DNA of 62,500 bases from Tubiluchus corallicola (GCA_030141605.1 JAQGDQ010000845.1:19086-81585), one strand, 5' to 3'; shown: positions 11,036 to 22,742, counted from the first letter of the stretch. The notes: a model not told the origin generated them from the sequence alone. Made by a program: numbers and translations.

Positions 11036-11325
11036 ATCAGTCACCTGTCTGAGCTTCACCTGTGCTGTAAACAGTCAAGTTAATGCACTTAATATGGGAC
11101 ATTTCTGTGCCGATTTTTGTCACAATAAAGTACTTCAGTGGTATTAACTTCTGTTGAAAACGTTTCTGTCATTACAGTAAGCTATACAGGAAAGATTGGA
11201 AAGACATTCAGTCACCTGTCTGTTCTTCACCTGTGCTGTAAACAGTCAAGTTAATGCACTTAATTTGGAACATTTCTGTGCTGATTTTTGTTACAATAAA
11301 GTACTTCAGTGGTATTAACTTTTGA
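11036..11325. repeat. Two-copy tandem duplication, about 172 bp apart
   Basis: Two copies of a block containing TCACCTGTGCTGTAAACAGT and ACAATAAAGTACTTCAGTGG, starting near 11,038 and 11,210, with a few substitutions. Confidence 0.85.
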
Positions 11326-11445
11326 GGGCTTCTATTCAAGAAAGTTGGAAGTGGTGCTGACAAGCCACTGGCATAGCAGTGTCTAGTTTTTTTACTGCTA
11401 TGTAATGAGGACAGTGTCGACTCGTGTATGGCTAAAATGGAACTG

Positions 11446-11935
11446 CACAGCACCCCCTATTTTCACTGAATATTATCGATAGTATTCAATATAATAAGTC
11501 TTTTTTCTTTAGTTCTTTCTTTACACTTCTATGGTAAGAGCTCGCGAGTGTAGACCTGTTAACTTCACGAATCACAGCCCAGCACAGTGCACTCATGGCT
11601 CAAGCAACGTGGTGTTTGGCTGTTGTGCACATGAGATAAGACGCTGTACTTTAAGTAGAAAAAGCACTGTCGCTCACGCAGTGTGTGTTGTCGGTTGTCA
11701 CGTGTATATTAATTGAATATGCCGGTATACGTAAAAGCCGTGACAATTTAGGCTATTCGTAAGCAAACAATATTTTTCATTTAGGATTTTATCAAATTTA
11801 TTTAAAACTTTTGGTATGTATGTTTGTTTAAAATTACAATTACAACATTACAATTGTACGTCTGTTTCGTTTTACAACAAAACAATGGCTAAACATTTTC
11901 TGAAGCAGTAACGCCAGTAATTTTAGCTACGAGCC
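11446..11935 (+). mobile_element. Non-autonomous hAT-like element, copy 1 (partial)
   Basis: Similar, in opposite orientation, to the element at 24,605-25,644: shared AGCACCCCCTATTTTCACT, GTGAGCGACAGT-like and AATGGCTAAACATTTTCTGA blocks. The outer terminal repeats are not intact here. Confidence 0.65.
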
Positions 11936-12244
11936 GCGACTAATCGAGGCAGATTTCGTTTTTTGAAATAAGAGTATATTGATGATTCAACTAATGTGCG
12001 TTGCACTGTTCACGGCGCATGCCCCAAAAGCAGGTAAGTTCAAATATATATATATAATACATTGATAATCACTGATAAAAACTTTACAGAGATGATCAAT
12101 CAGTGTTAGTTAATGAAAACTTACACTGCTAAAGGCAAATGCGTCAGTGCAATCTAAACTACTGTGCAGTAATGGAAAGTAACGACGAATAAAATCAAAC
12201 ATATTTACAACTATGCACAAAAAAATGAAAAAACTATGATTTAA
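11936..12244. other. No recognised feature
   Basis: AT-rich DNA with a short TA run near 12,045. Nothing else seen. Confidence 0.3.
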
Positions 12245-12505
12245 TTAATATGGCCGTGGATATATGAATTCTGAATTAGTGTGTTTGTTGTCGTACTGGT
12301 GTGATGGTATTTCATATCTGGTTAATATTAGTGATTTTAATTTTGTTTTAAATGCTGATAGGAACTTCATTTGTTTAACCTGTAATGGTAGAGAATTCCA
12401 AAGTAGAATTGCTTGTTTGATTACAGAGTTCGTTCCATAGTGGGTATTTGTCCTAATTTGTTTTAGATTGCTTGTTCTGGAATTAACGGTAAGATTTGGC
12501 TAAAG
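12245..12505 (-). pseudogene. LINE reverse-transcriptase C-terminal remnant
   Basis: The minus strand encodes KQAILLWNSLPLQVKQMKFL followed by SAFKTKLKSLIL and a TAA stop at 12,245. The motif WNSLP ... FK..LK is typical of the end of the reverse transcriptase ORF in L2/CR1/jockey-related non-LTR retrotransposons. There is no start codon and the rest of the element is missing. It is a dead 5'-truncated fragment. Confidence 0.75.
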
Positions 12506-13367
12506 GTAAATCTGTTATTCTGGGTAGAGACGATTTTTTGCAAATTAAAATGGACAATTTTAGAAATTTCTTCAGCTCAACTATGAACTTACTTTAAATG
12601 ACAATTTAATTACTCACGCCTTATCATTATCATGAAGTTGACTTGGACACCAATCTCTACACTAGTACTGCAGCGCCCCTAGGGATGAATCCACAGAAAT
12701 GAGAAAAATTAAACAAAACTGACTAACCTGTTTGGAAAGATATTTAATAATTTTCTTCACAACATTATGCACCCATCCAACTACTACTGCCCACTGTTGC
12801 TTAACTCTCAGCTAAATCACCAAGCCAGCACCAATATAAAGAGGTTTAATAAATAAGAAATATCATTTTGAAATTTATCGAATTTATTTCTTAATTTTTA
12901 TATCAATATATTGACCATTTGGTGGCATAAGTTCTTCTATAATCAGTAATTTATATTCATCGTCAACTATTCATTTCAAAATACGACAAGTTTTACAGTA
13001 GTTATATAAGCTTAATAAACATCAGCTGTACGATAACTAATATTTGAACAAACATGATTAACTTAATTAAACAGGAAATAACAAGATCGCTAGCAGGAAA
13101 AACCAATTCAAACCAAAAAAGAGCAAACCGGTCAAACTTGTCAACAACCAGAAATCACAAACCGGTACACTGCAATCTATTTCCTCTCCGACAGCAAGGT
13201 AACTGTTACGTTTACTTTTACTGTGTCGATGTAGTATCATTGTTCTTATAAATATGACGTAATATACAAACAGTTGTTTATACAAGAATCGGGTAGGTTT
13301 ATTATTATACGAAAGTTTTTTGCTAGCTGCAGTTGGGTTCAATTGTTTCCTTTACCTTCTTCAAAAC
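12506..13367. other. No recognised gene
   Basis: AT-rich spacer. Short open frames at 13,054-13,251 (+) and 13,067-13,342 (-) show no recognisable domain. Confidence 0.3.
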
Positions 13368-13375
13368 TAATAGAT

Positions 13376-14060
13376 TTTACGTGTCAAATGTAGACCTGCG
13401 TTAACTAAAATGTAGACTTACATGTCAAATGTAGACCTGCGTTAACTAAAATGTAGATTTAGGTAATTCAAATGTGTCTTGTTAACTAAAATGTAGACTT
13501 ACATGTCAAATGTAGACCTGCGTTAACTAAAATGTAGATTTAGGTAATTCAAATGTGTCTTGTTAACTAAAATGTAGATTTAGGTAATTCAAATGTGTCT
13601 TGTTAACTAAAATGTAGACTTACATGTCAAATGTAGACCTGCGTTAACTAAAATGTAGATTTAGGTAACTCAAATGTGTCTTGGTAGCTCAAATGTAGAT
13701 TTAGGTAATTCAAATGTGTCTTGTTAACTCAAATGTAGACTTACATGTCAAATATAGACCTGCGTTAACTAAAATGTAGATTTAGGTAACTCAAATGTGT
13801 CTTGGTAGCTCAAATGTAGATTTAGGTAATTCAAATGCGTCTTATTAACTCAAATGTAGACTGATGAGTCAAATGTAGACCTGCGTTAACTGAAATGTAG
13901 ATTTAGGTAACTCAAATGTTTCTTGTTAACTCAAATGTAGACTTAGGCAGTTCAAATGTGTTAACAATGGTTTTCAAGAAATCTTAAGCGTTTTTGGGTA
14001 AGTCAAATGTAGACACATGTCAAATCAAATGTGACATTGGTATCTCAAATGTGGATAGGT
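13376..14060 (+). repeat. Left-arm array of the foldback-like element
   Basis: A higher-order mixture of about 20-25 bp subunits: CAAATGTAGACCTGCGTTAA, ATGTAGATTTAGGTAATT and ATGTGTCTTGTTAACT, grouped in repeating blocks. Confidence 0.9.
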
Positions 14061-14417
14061 GTTAAAGCTTAAGGATGTGAAGTTTAATCTCCTTTAATAA
14101 TCTTAATTTAATAATTGCTGTGAAAATAATAACTTTATTGGTCTACTAATAGTTCACTAATATACTGCAAACTTTGCATACCATTGGAACTGTTAGAGAA
14201 AACAATACATTCTTAAAATGAACAATATTTCTTGAGAGACACTAATTCATTAATGCAGTGCTAATGCATTACTTAAAAAACTAATTAGTGATTCACTGTT
14301 CATTGGGATGTGATAAACAACACATTTTTCAAAGTTATGAAAGAGATGATGACTATCTTTGGTTTATCTTTTTGTAATTTGCACTTAAATGAGTTAATTA
14401 CCTATTTATTCAAAGTA

Positions 14418-14600
14418 CCGCATCTACATTTGACTTACCTAAGTCACATTTGAGTTACCAAAACACATTCGAAATTCCTATGTCTACACTTGACTTACCT
14501 AAGTCACATCTGAGTTACCAAAACACATTCGAAATTCCTATGTCTACATTTGACTTATCTAAGTCACATTTGAACTTTCCTGTGTCTACATTTGATGTGT
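14418..14600 (-). repeat. Right-arm inverted array of the foldback-like element
   Basis: Contains CTACATTTGACTTACCTAAG and TCACATTTGAGTTACC in tandem, the reverse complement of the left-arm subunits. It is much shorter than the left arm. Confidence 0.88.
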
Positions 14601-14811
14601 AAAACCTATAATAGATTTACATTTATAGTTTTAGATTTATTTATTCATCCGCATAGCACAATGCAACAAAATACTATTTCTACAGTTACAAAAAAACAAT
14701 GCAATGCAGTGCCATGAACGTAGCAAAAGAAAGTAATGTATAAGCTACAAAAGCTACACCTTAATTATGACATAAACAACAAAAATACGTTAAATTGAGC
14801 GAAGCAAAGAG

Positions 14812-15090
14812 ATGCGAGAAGACGATAATGACGATGATGATGACGACGACGACGATGATGATGATGACAGTATTGATGATGATGGTGATGATGATGATGA
14901 TGACGACGACGACGACGATGATGATACGACGACGATGATGATGATGACAATATTGATGATGATGGTGATGATAATGATGACGACGACGATGACGATGATA
15001 ATGACAATATTGATAATGATGGTGATGACAACGATGGTGATATTAATGCTGGTGACAATAGCGATGGTGATGAAGACAATTACGATGAAT
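14812..15090. repeat. GAT/GAC trinucleotide microsatellite
   Basis: Imperfect (GAT)n/(GAC)n run of about 270 bp. The poly-Asp and poly-Ser/His open frames on the two strands are products of the repeat. Confidence 0.95.
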
Positions 15091-15615
15091 TGATGCTAGT
15101 GATGATGACGCGCCAGGATCAACTATTTAAACCAAGTTACCCATTTAATGACTAAATTCAAATCTCAATAAATAAAGAAAAAAGATAAAAAACTAAACTA
15201 ACTTCTATGTAGTTAGATGGGTGACCACGGATGATTTATCAGTTTTTTCTTTTTCTGTGATTAATGTGAAATAATTGGGAGAATCTCTCAAGCAGATTAG
15301 TTAATTTTATTTAGTCTTTTTCTCAGTTTTGTGAGTTGAAAGGTGAAATACCAAAAGCAAATAAAGAACAGAATTATGTCGCACCATCTAGAACAAGTTT
15401 TCCAGTAAAACAGTGCGTGATTTGCTTCAATCACAGATTATATAATCCTTAAAGGAAAGATCAACCTTTTTGGAAAGTTAGCCTTGGCAGAAGAAACGCA
15501 GGGGGCGCTGTGAAACCAAGTCAAAAGTATAACAAATTTTACCCATACGAATTTGACAGCGAATTTCATGTATTTTTGCACGAACATTAGCTAAGCTGCA
15601 GAAGCTTGAATTAGT
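15091..15615. other. No recognised feature
   Basis: AT-rich spacer between the microsatellite and the piggyBac-type MITE. No exon or element end seen. Confidence 0.3.
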
Positions 15616-16080
15616 TTAACCCTTTCATACCCGTTGTATCCCGTGGGATACGAGAATATTTTCTGCCTTTAAAATTAATAAAATTTTAAAACTGACAGTT
15701 ATGTGATCTGTTAATAGTTATTTTGATTTAAGCCAATAACAATAGACTAAAAATGGTGATAAAATGGCAAACTAGAAAATCTACATAGCATAAAAAACTG
15801 TGCAAGGTACAGTACTTTAGAGATGACTTTGTACAGATCAGCATAGCATGAATACTAAATGTCTTAAATACTTTAAAAAATTATCAGCAGTTGCAAAATG
15901 AAGCACATTTTATGCTTCCATTGAATCCCAATGTATCGCGTGGGATACAGGCTATATTTAGCACGCGGACACAGGTAGAAAAAATAATTATTATGTGTAA
16001 AGAACATGGACATACTGAACAAAAGTACCAAGCCAAAAAAATTTTCTTATTAAAAAATAATTTGGGACTAAAAGGGTTGA
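15616..16080 (+). mobile_element. piggyBac-type MITE, copy 1
   Basis: Begins TTAACCCTTTCATACCCGTT and ends AAAAGGGTTGA (TTAA decayed to TTGA). Copies at 52,632 and 55,712 end in TGAAAGGGTTAA. The TTAA target plus CCCTTTCA/TGAAAGGG termini fit piggyBac. It contains two GTATCCC..GGGATAC-type hairpins. The 64-codon frame inside is not conserved between copies. Confidence 0.82.
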
Positions 16081-16754
16081 TGTAACATCATAAAAATTCA
16101 GTAATATAAGTTTCTGGAAATATTTTGTGCACACGTTTTTATGATGACCTAAACATGCGAGGAATTACTTTTTAAAATGTCCTAAACTTGTCTCCAGTGA
16201 GATTCCAACTTTTGACAATTGTGGTGCTCGGTTCCTAAGGCGGTTTTAAAAATCAAATCTTCGTGTTGCAGAGAAATCGCGAAGTCTTCCAGTGACGTCA
16301 TAATTTTCATGTGAATGGCGGCAACCACCGTGGTAGTATAAATGAACTTTATGCTTTATAGGTAATTAGTGGCAAATTTCTTTGATATATTTCTCTAAGT
16401 GATAACAGTAAAATAAACCGCGTGACTTGTCCAGAAAAAGCAAAAATGTGAGAAAGACAGGACCGAACCCGAGTCGCTTTCACAATGCAGTCACTAAGTT
16501 AATGACGTCGTGTTTGATAAATTAAATGAAATACTTCTGCCCGAAAACCTTAATATAACTGCCTTAGGAACTAATGATCTGTTGAAGTCGTTATTGTTCG
16601 GAAAAGATGAATTTAACTATGTTGCTAACTGTACAATATTCCAATGCATGCGTGACTTTATATTATGTACTAAACGCTTCCAGTAGTTTCTATCTGATAT
16701 GAAATGCATCAGTCTTAAATATTCGTACATTAATATTTTCTAACCGTCATTTTC
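16081..16754. other. Spacer with a possible tRNA-like segment
   Basis: The minus strand near 16,440-16,510 reads GACTCGGGTTCGGTCCTG, like a tRNA B box, so a tRNA-derived SINE remnant is possible. I could not define its ends. The rest is unremarkable. Confidence 0.25.
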
Positions 16755-17795
16755 TACTAATGTCTAATGTATTTTTGTAGTAAAACTTGTCAGCTTGTGT
16801 AGTTTTAGTCAATTCTTACTGTAAATGTTACTAATGTCTAATGTAATCTTGTAGTAAAACTTGTCAGCTTGTGTAGGTATAGTCTATTCTTACTGTAAAT
16901 GTTACTAATGTCTAATGTAATCTTGTAGTAAAACTTGTCAGCTTGTGTAGTTATAGTCTATTCTTACTGTAAATGTTACTAATGTCTAATGTAATCTCGT
17001 AGTAAAACTTGTCAGCTTGTGTAGTTATAGTCTATTCTTACTGTAAATGTTACTAATGTCTAATGTAATCTTGTAGTAAAACTTGTCAGCTTGTGTAGTA
17101 ATAGTCTATTCTTACTGTAAATGTTACTAATGTCTAATGTAATCTTGTAGTAAAACTTGTCAGCTTGTGTAGTAATAGTCTATTCTTACTGTAAATGTTA
17201 CTAATGTCTAATGTAATCTTGTAGTAAAACTTGTCAGCTTGTGTAGTAATAGTCTATTCTTACTGTAAATGTTACTAATGTCTAATGTAATCTTGTAGTA
17301 AAACATGTCAGCTTGTGTAGGTATAGTCTATTCTTACTGTAAATGTTACTAATGTCTAATGTAATCTTGTAGTAAAACTTGTCAGCTTGTGTAGTAATAG
17401 TCTATTCTTACTGTAAATGTTACTAATGTCTAATGTAATCTTGTAGTAAAACATGTCAGCTTGTGTAGGTATAGTCAATTCTTACAGTAAATATTACTAA
17501 TGTCTAATGTAATCTTGTAGTTAAACTTGTCAGCTTGTGTAGTTATAGTCTATTCTTACTGTAAATGTTACTAATGTCTAATGTAATCTTGTAGTAAAAC
17601 TTGTCCGCTTGTGTAGTTATAGTCAATTCTTACTGTAAATGTTACTAATGTCTAATGTAATCTTGTAGTAAAACTTGTCTGCTTGTGTAGTTATAGTCTA
17701 TTCTTTCCGTAAATGTTACTAGTATCTAATGTAATCTTGTAGTAAAACTTGTCAGCTTGTGTAGTTATAGTCTATTCTTACTGTAAATGTTTTTG
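16755..17795. repeat. Minisatellite, 74-bp unit (14 copies)
   Basis: Unit GTTACTAATGTCTAATGTAA, TCTTGTAGTAAAACTTGTCA, GCTTGTGTAGTTATAGTCTA, TTCTTACTGTAAAT. Units are very similar, which suggests recent expansion or homogenisation. Confidence 0.97.
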
Positions 17796-18305
17796 TAAAT
17801 AGTGTATATAGTCTGTTGTGGTGAGGATCGTAAATCATGTTGTTCAAACCGTCTGATCCAATCCTATAATAAATTATGCTTAAACTAACTGACGTCGTCT
17901 TTGGATCCACTAAGTTATTAAAAATGACTCGTTAACTTAGACGTTGGTTTGACCAGCATTTGAACACTCAGATTACTAACCAGTGACAATTGACTACAAC
18001 ATTACACGTAATCCAAAGATCACTGGTTCAATCCTAACACCAACCCTGATTTTTTTCCTTTCCTTCCTCCATCTTGTCATATTACAAACAGCTAAGAAGT
18101 GATAATTACTACAATAACAATGAATTTTTTTTCTGGGTAGCACAATTATCGGAATTCATCAGATTGAAAACTTATTTCTAACTAATCTAATCTAGTCTAA
18201 AAAAAACAATATTTTGTTTGTTTTGCTTTTACTGCTGTTATACACAGATCTTAAAAGGGCTAGCACAAAATACAAAAAAACCTTAACAGCAGGTAAAATT
18301 AGGAT
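17796..18305. other. Spacer with B-box-like segment
   Basis: AT-rich. CACTGGTTCAATCCTAACAC at about 18,020 resembles a tRNA B box, so a tRNA-derived SINE remnant is possible but unproven. Confidence 0.25.
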
Positions 18306-18309
18306 TTAA

Positions 18310-18830
18310 TCTTCTTCTTCTTCTTCTTCTTCTTCTTCCCAGCTTTTAGCAATGCGGGGTCGCTGTTGTGAATGAGTCTTCTCCATGCATTCCTGTTGTT
18401 GACCATCTCTTCATTTATGTCTTCCCTTCCCACATGATCTTCACCGACTCTTCTTTTCAGGTGTCCATACCATCGCAATCTTGCGAGGCTTCCACTACTT
18501 TTACTGTTCCTCTGATATCATTATTTCTAATTTTATCTCTTCTTGTTATTCCCACCATCCATCTCAACACCCTCATCTCCACCACACCCATTTTCTTCTC
18601 TTCGGTCTTCTTTAGAGAAGCTGCTTCCAGCCCATAGATTAGAGCGGGTCTGACCACTTCTTTGTGGACTTTACCTTTAAGTCTCACTGACTCAGTCATA
18701 GAAGGTTTTGGCGCAGTTTTTACAGGCGGATGCCCTTCCTGACCCTAACCCTACCTATTTATCCGGGCTTGGGACCGGCACTGAGTTGGGCTAGCTTGCC
18801 CCCCCCCCAGGGGCTAGGTTTAAGATTAGG
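18310..18830 (-). pseudogene. RTE-clade LINE, 3' fragment
   Basis: The minus strand encodes VRPALIYGLEAASLKKTEEK, EMRVLRWMVGITRRDKIRN and, after a frameshift, LARLRWYGHLKRR. These are the C-terminal reverse-transcriptase motifs (RPA.LYG.E, MLRWM.G.TR.D, RLRWYGH) of RTE retrotransposons. It ends at a (TTC)n/(GAA)n tract at 18,310-18,337. It is 5'-truncated and frameshifted, hence dead. Confidence 0.85.
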
Positions 18831-19229
18831 ATTTAATATGCTGCATTATTTATAGCAAGCATGTAAGTGAAGGCACAATATCTCTTAAGACCAATTTTCA
18901 TTAATTGAACATAGGCGTGCCTCTAAATATGTGTTGGTCAAAAGCTAATATGAATTCATTCAGCCAAAAAGATAATCTAAAATACTCGTAAAGAAATTGA
19001 CCAGTTTGAATGATAAAGCATACAGCTGCTACCATCAGAAAAATTGGCGAATCCAAATCAGCAGTAAGTTTCATTTTTCGAGAGATGTTACAGACAAAAA
19101 TGCGGACGCAAAACAAAAACGATGATGATGATAATGATGATGATGATGATTATGATGATGATGTTGATAATGGCAATAAATTTCTGAAGAAATAAAAACA
19201 CTACAAGATCATTATTTGTTGCAGTAGTG
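18831..19229 (+). promoter_or_regulatory. 5' flank of sulfotransferase 1, possible 5' UTR intron
   Basis: A (GAT)n-like microsatellite at 19,120-19,166. A candidate donor GCA|GTAAGT (19,064) and an acceptor TTTGTTGCAG ending at 19,224, five bases before the start codon, would make a 160-nt intron in the 5' UTR. No TATA box is claimed. Confidence 0.4.
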
Positions 19230-20231
19230 ATGTCCCCTACCGGACAATGCAGCTTCTGTGCATTCACGTTTGCACCCTTGAGACCGAAACTGACCACCGA
19301 TAGCTTGAAAATTCTGACCATGGTCATTTTAATAGGCATAATACTCATCGCTTTGATCAACATCCATCACAACTACAGGAGGAAGAGACAACAGCAGAAT
19401 CGTAACACGACAACCTTGTCCAAAGACGCAGAGGAAGACTTCCGGAAAAGGAGGACACGTACTATGAATGCGTGCTGGGACATGTACGGGCCGGTACCTC
19501 CCCCAATGACATCCACAAACTGGAGGTACCTTATCGTAAATGATAAACACAAACTTATTTACTGCGCCGTGCCAAAAGTAGCCAGTACCGGATGGAAACG
19601 GATCATGACGGTTCTGACGTACGGCAACTACGTGAAGGATGTTGCGGATTTGGGACTCATGCAGACCAAGTTTGTAGAACTGCCAAGGATGTCGCAATAC
19701 AATGCGACACAACAGAAGTACAGGATAGACAATTATTACAAGATCATGTTTATCAGGCATCCTCTGGAAAGACTCGTGTCGGCTCACAGGGACAAGGTCG
19801 TCCAAGGCATTGCAGACACTTTCAAGACCAACCAAAGAGCAAGAAAGAAGTACAAACAGCGTAGAAACGTATCCGGTAATATCACTTCCTTCCGGGAGTT
19901 TCTGCAGTTCCTCTTGGAGCCGGATTCCTATCTGAGAGCCAACAGAATTAACGAACGTTGGGAACCATACGAACACCTGTGTAATCCGTGCCACATGGAT
20001 TACGACTTCATCGGAGAATTGCGGACTCTACAGAGAGACACAGATTTTATAATAAACGACAGAAGCCTGCCTGGTGTGACGCTGGTAGACAACAACGACC
20101 CAAATAAGATGCAAGAGAGGAATGCTCATCGGTTATTTTGGAGCGCTTACAAGAATATCTCAAGAAGTTTAATCCACAGGGTGTGTGAACGTTATAAACA
20201 TGATTTGTACATGTTCGGATACACATGCTGA
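19230..20231 (+). CDS. Carbohydrate sulfotransferase, HNK-1ST/CHST8-14 family
   Basis: A 333-residue type II membrane protein that should transfer sulfate from PAPS to a glycan in the Golgi lumen. A short cytosolic N-terminus is followed by one hydrophobic segment (about residues 27-46), then a basic stem. The 5'-phosphosulfate loop is VPKVASTGWKRIM (about 114-126), intact, and the 3'-phosphate loop is FIRHPLERLVSAHRDK (about 174-189). The family motif CNPCHMDYDFIG lies near 251-262 and the protein ends FGYTC. Length fits the family (about 330-430). The first ATG is at 19,230; the frame opens at a GTG three bases upstream, which is not used. Coding is in one exon. A paralogue lies 2.5 kb downstream on the same strand, so this is a tandem pair. 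The acceptor (GalNAc, GlcA, chondroitin or dermatan) cannot be told. The 221-codon antisense frame is a shadow. Confidence 0.93.
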   Translation: MSPTGQCSFCAFTFAPLRPKLTTDSLKILTMVILIGIILIALINIHHNYRRKRQQQNRNTTTLSKDAEEDFRKRRTRTMNACWDMYGPVPPPMTSTNWRYLIVNDKHKLIYCAVPKVASTGWKRIMTVLTYGNYVKDVADLGLMQTKFVELPRMSQYNATQQKYRIDNYYKIMFIRHPLERLVSAHRDKVVQGIADTFKTNQRARKKYKQRRNVSGNITSFREFLQFLLEPDSYLRANRINERWEPYEHLCNPCHMDYDFIGELRTLQRDTDFIINDRSLPGVTLVDNNDPNKMQERNAHRLFWSAYKNISRSLIHRVCERYKHDLYMFGYTC

Positions 20232-21172
20232 TAGTTGTGTATAAAAATAGAACTAGCTCAGAGATGAGAACCTGATTTTGACAATTAGAAATGATGTTTC
20301 TCTTTAAACAGGCACATTTGTGAAGAGGATTTCAGCACATTCAGGTTGCAAAGTAAAACCTTGTCTGTGGAAGTTGGAATTGTACATTATAATTAGGTGC
20401 TGCCATCTATGGGCTAATCCTGTTACATTCTACCAGCTGACTTACCCCCAGTATAATTGTATGGTCCAGTGAATGCATATTCACTGGTTCTCTCCCTATT
20501 TTAAAGTAATGGTTGTTGTGAAGCCTGTGCAAGTCTGCATAGGTCACCTATACCTATATATACTGACTGGTTTTGCTTTCTAGTCACTCTCACTCTCAGT
20601 GTTCAGTGCAGTAGTCATGCTACTCATGTGTCTGTAGTTTAATAAACACTTTTCTGTTGGGTGCAGTGCAAATATGTATTATAGATTTTTTATTCTTGTT
20701 CATACTTCTGTGCCTAAACTCAATCATAACAAAGTGAGTGATTTACAACTTCAAACATGACTTTTACATTGTCCATAGAATGTTCCAGTTTTTATAATGG
20801 CTGCGTCTAGTCGCTTCATCTCCAGTAGACACTGATCTCGTTATGGCAAGTTGTGTAAGAAATAGTTACTTAAGAAAACAATACGAAAAAGATAAGAAAT
20901 GTTGATTTCAGTTGTCATGACAACACTTCAAAGCAGCGGGTGTTACTAGGTGTACTGATACTACAATTATTTTGTAAAATAATTGTAAACTAATGACCAT
21001 ATTTGTGCCTCTGGTCACAAAGCTGATTTTAATAATTTCAGCATTGTGGCCAGAGCTACAAATAACTGGGACTTATTAATAAAAGAAAGTTTATCTATAT
21101 ATCCTAATAAGACTTCTCTTAATGTAGAAGACAGTTCAATTCCTTCAACTTTATTTCTAAACACTCAGCTAT
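20232..21172 (+). other. 3' flank of sulfotransferase 1, possible LTR remnant
   Basis: AATAAA at 20,641-20,646 could end the transcript. The stretch 20,408-20,733 (TGTTACATTC ... CAATCATAACA) with a TATATATA about 90 bp before AATAAA resembles a solo LTR, but I see no matching target duplication. The rest is AT-rich spacer. Confidence 0.35.
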
Positions 21173-21745
21173 TTGTTACTGTATCAATTTCTTGTCTACA
21201 GGTTTGCTTAATCATTACCTATTAGACTTTTTGTAAATACATAATTAGTGCATAATTTACTGTATCAATTTCTTGTCTACTGGTCTGCTTAATCATTTAC
21301 CTATTAGACTTTTTGTAAATATATAATCAGTGCATAATTTACTGTATCAATTTCTTGTCTACTGGTCTGCTTAATCATTTACCTATTAGACTTTTTGTAA
21401 ATATATAATTAGTGCATAATTTACTGTATCAATTTCTTTTCTACAGGTCTGCTTAATCATTACCTATTTGGCTTTTTGTAAATACATAATTAGTGCATGA
21501 TTTACAGTATCAATTTCTTTTCTACAGGTCTGCTTAATCATTACCTATTTGGCTTTTTGTAAATACATAATTAGTGCATGATTTACAGTATCAATTTCTT
21601 TTCTACAGGTCTGCTTAATCATTACCTATTTGGCTTTTTGTAAATATATAATTAGTGCATAATTTACAGTATCAATTTCCTTTCTACTGCTCTGCTTATT
21701 CATTTCCTATTTGGCTTTTGTTAAATACCTAATTGATGCATAATG
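21173..21745. repeat. Minisatellite, about 82-bp unit (7 copies)
   Basis: Unit TTTACTGTATCAATTTCTTG, TCTACTGGTCTGCTTAATCA, TTTACCTATTAGACTTTTTG, TAAATATATAATTAGTGCAT. It sits inside a dispersed sequence (right part to about 21,880) whose relative at 58,255-58,400 has no array. Confidence 0.93.
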
Positions 21746-21951
21746 TTCTAAACTGTAGAATCTGCCTATACAAACTGATTGTATATTTGTAAATATAGCA
21801 CTGGTGATGACAGCAGTAGTCTATCGAAACATATGGCATGATTTTAACTATGCAAAGTAAAAGCTTTAATATAATTGTGTTGTCTTAACTATAATTGTGA
21901 ACTATTTTTCATAACAAACAAAAATAAGATGTATGATTCTTATTGTACAGG

Positions 21952-22528
21952 TACAGTCAACTTCGGATATAAGTGACATCTCCGGACCAGAAAAAACCGT
22001 CCCTTACATCCGATGTCCCTTATAGCTGAAGTTGAGTCAGACCGAGGATGTATCTAGACCTGTACTTTTCTGTACTTTTACCCATATTTTCATGGATTAT
22101 TGCTACACATTCAGTGCAAACGGTATGTAGGAAGCTCCTTCAGTGATGCGAGATGTATGTGACCACGGAAACCGAGCTGTTCGAAGGCAGAGTTTGCAAA
22201 AAATTGACGTTAAGTTAAAAATCGATCAATTTCGCTTTGATTATAGGGTCCCTTATATAGAGGTAATTTACCTGGGTTTCTGTTATGCGGGACCTGAAGA
22301 TATCATCCCTTATATAGAGGTAATTTACCTGGGTTTCTGTTAAGCGGGACCTGAAGATATCGTCCCTTATATTCGAGGTAATTTACCCGGGTTTCTGTTA
22401 TGCGGGACCTGAAGATATCGTCCCTTATATCCGAGTATGTTATATACAAAGATTTTTACATATGAAAAATCGGGACCGATGTTGGTGGTCCCTTATAAGC
22501 GAGTACGTTGTACCCGAGGTTGACTGTA
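21952..22528. mobile_element. Tigger/pogo-like MITE
   Basis: Terminal inverted repeats TACAGTCAACTTCGGATATA and its counterpart ending CGAGGTTGACTGTA, with TA at both ends. Inside are three to four copies of a 58-bp tandem unit (GTAATTTACCTGGGTTTCTG). There is no transposase. Confidence 0.8.
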
Positions 22529-22742
22529 TGCTTATTGTACTGAGAAGTGTTAACTCCTTTGTCTTTCTTTAGTAAATGTACTGTACAGGCTTGATTATAT
22601 ACGTACAATATATATATATACAAATCTCTGCTGCAAAGATTTCGCCTACGAATGGAGCCTATGTAACATGTTTTGATAACTCATTGCAGCAAAAGTGTCG
22701 CTAACCACTACATGACAGGCAGGAAGAAACAGCACAGTGGAC

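Larger units (their letters stand above)
13376..14608. mobile_element. Foldback-like element with repeat-array arms
   Basis: The left arm (13,376 to about 14,060) is a tandem array of CAAATGTAGAC-type units. The right arm (about 14,418-14,600) holds the same motif in reverse (GTCTACATTTGACTTACC). The arms flank about 350 bp of unrelated AT-rich DNA. TAATAGAT occurs just outside both ends (13,368-13,375 and 14,609-14,616), a likely 8-bp or longer target duplication. Long inverted arms made of short tandem repeats are the hallmark of foldback elements. There is no coding capacity. Confidence 0.7.

Noticed and set aside
14765-15093. Poly-Asp and poly-Ser/His frames
   Set aside because: GAT/GAC microsatellite.
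19329-19994. 221-codon antisense frame
   Set aside because: Lies opposite the sulfotransferase coding region. No recognisable domain.
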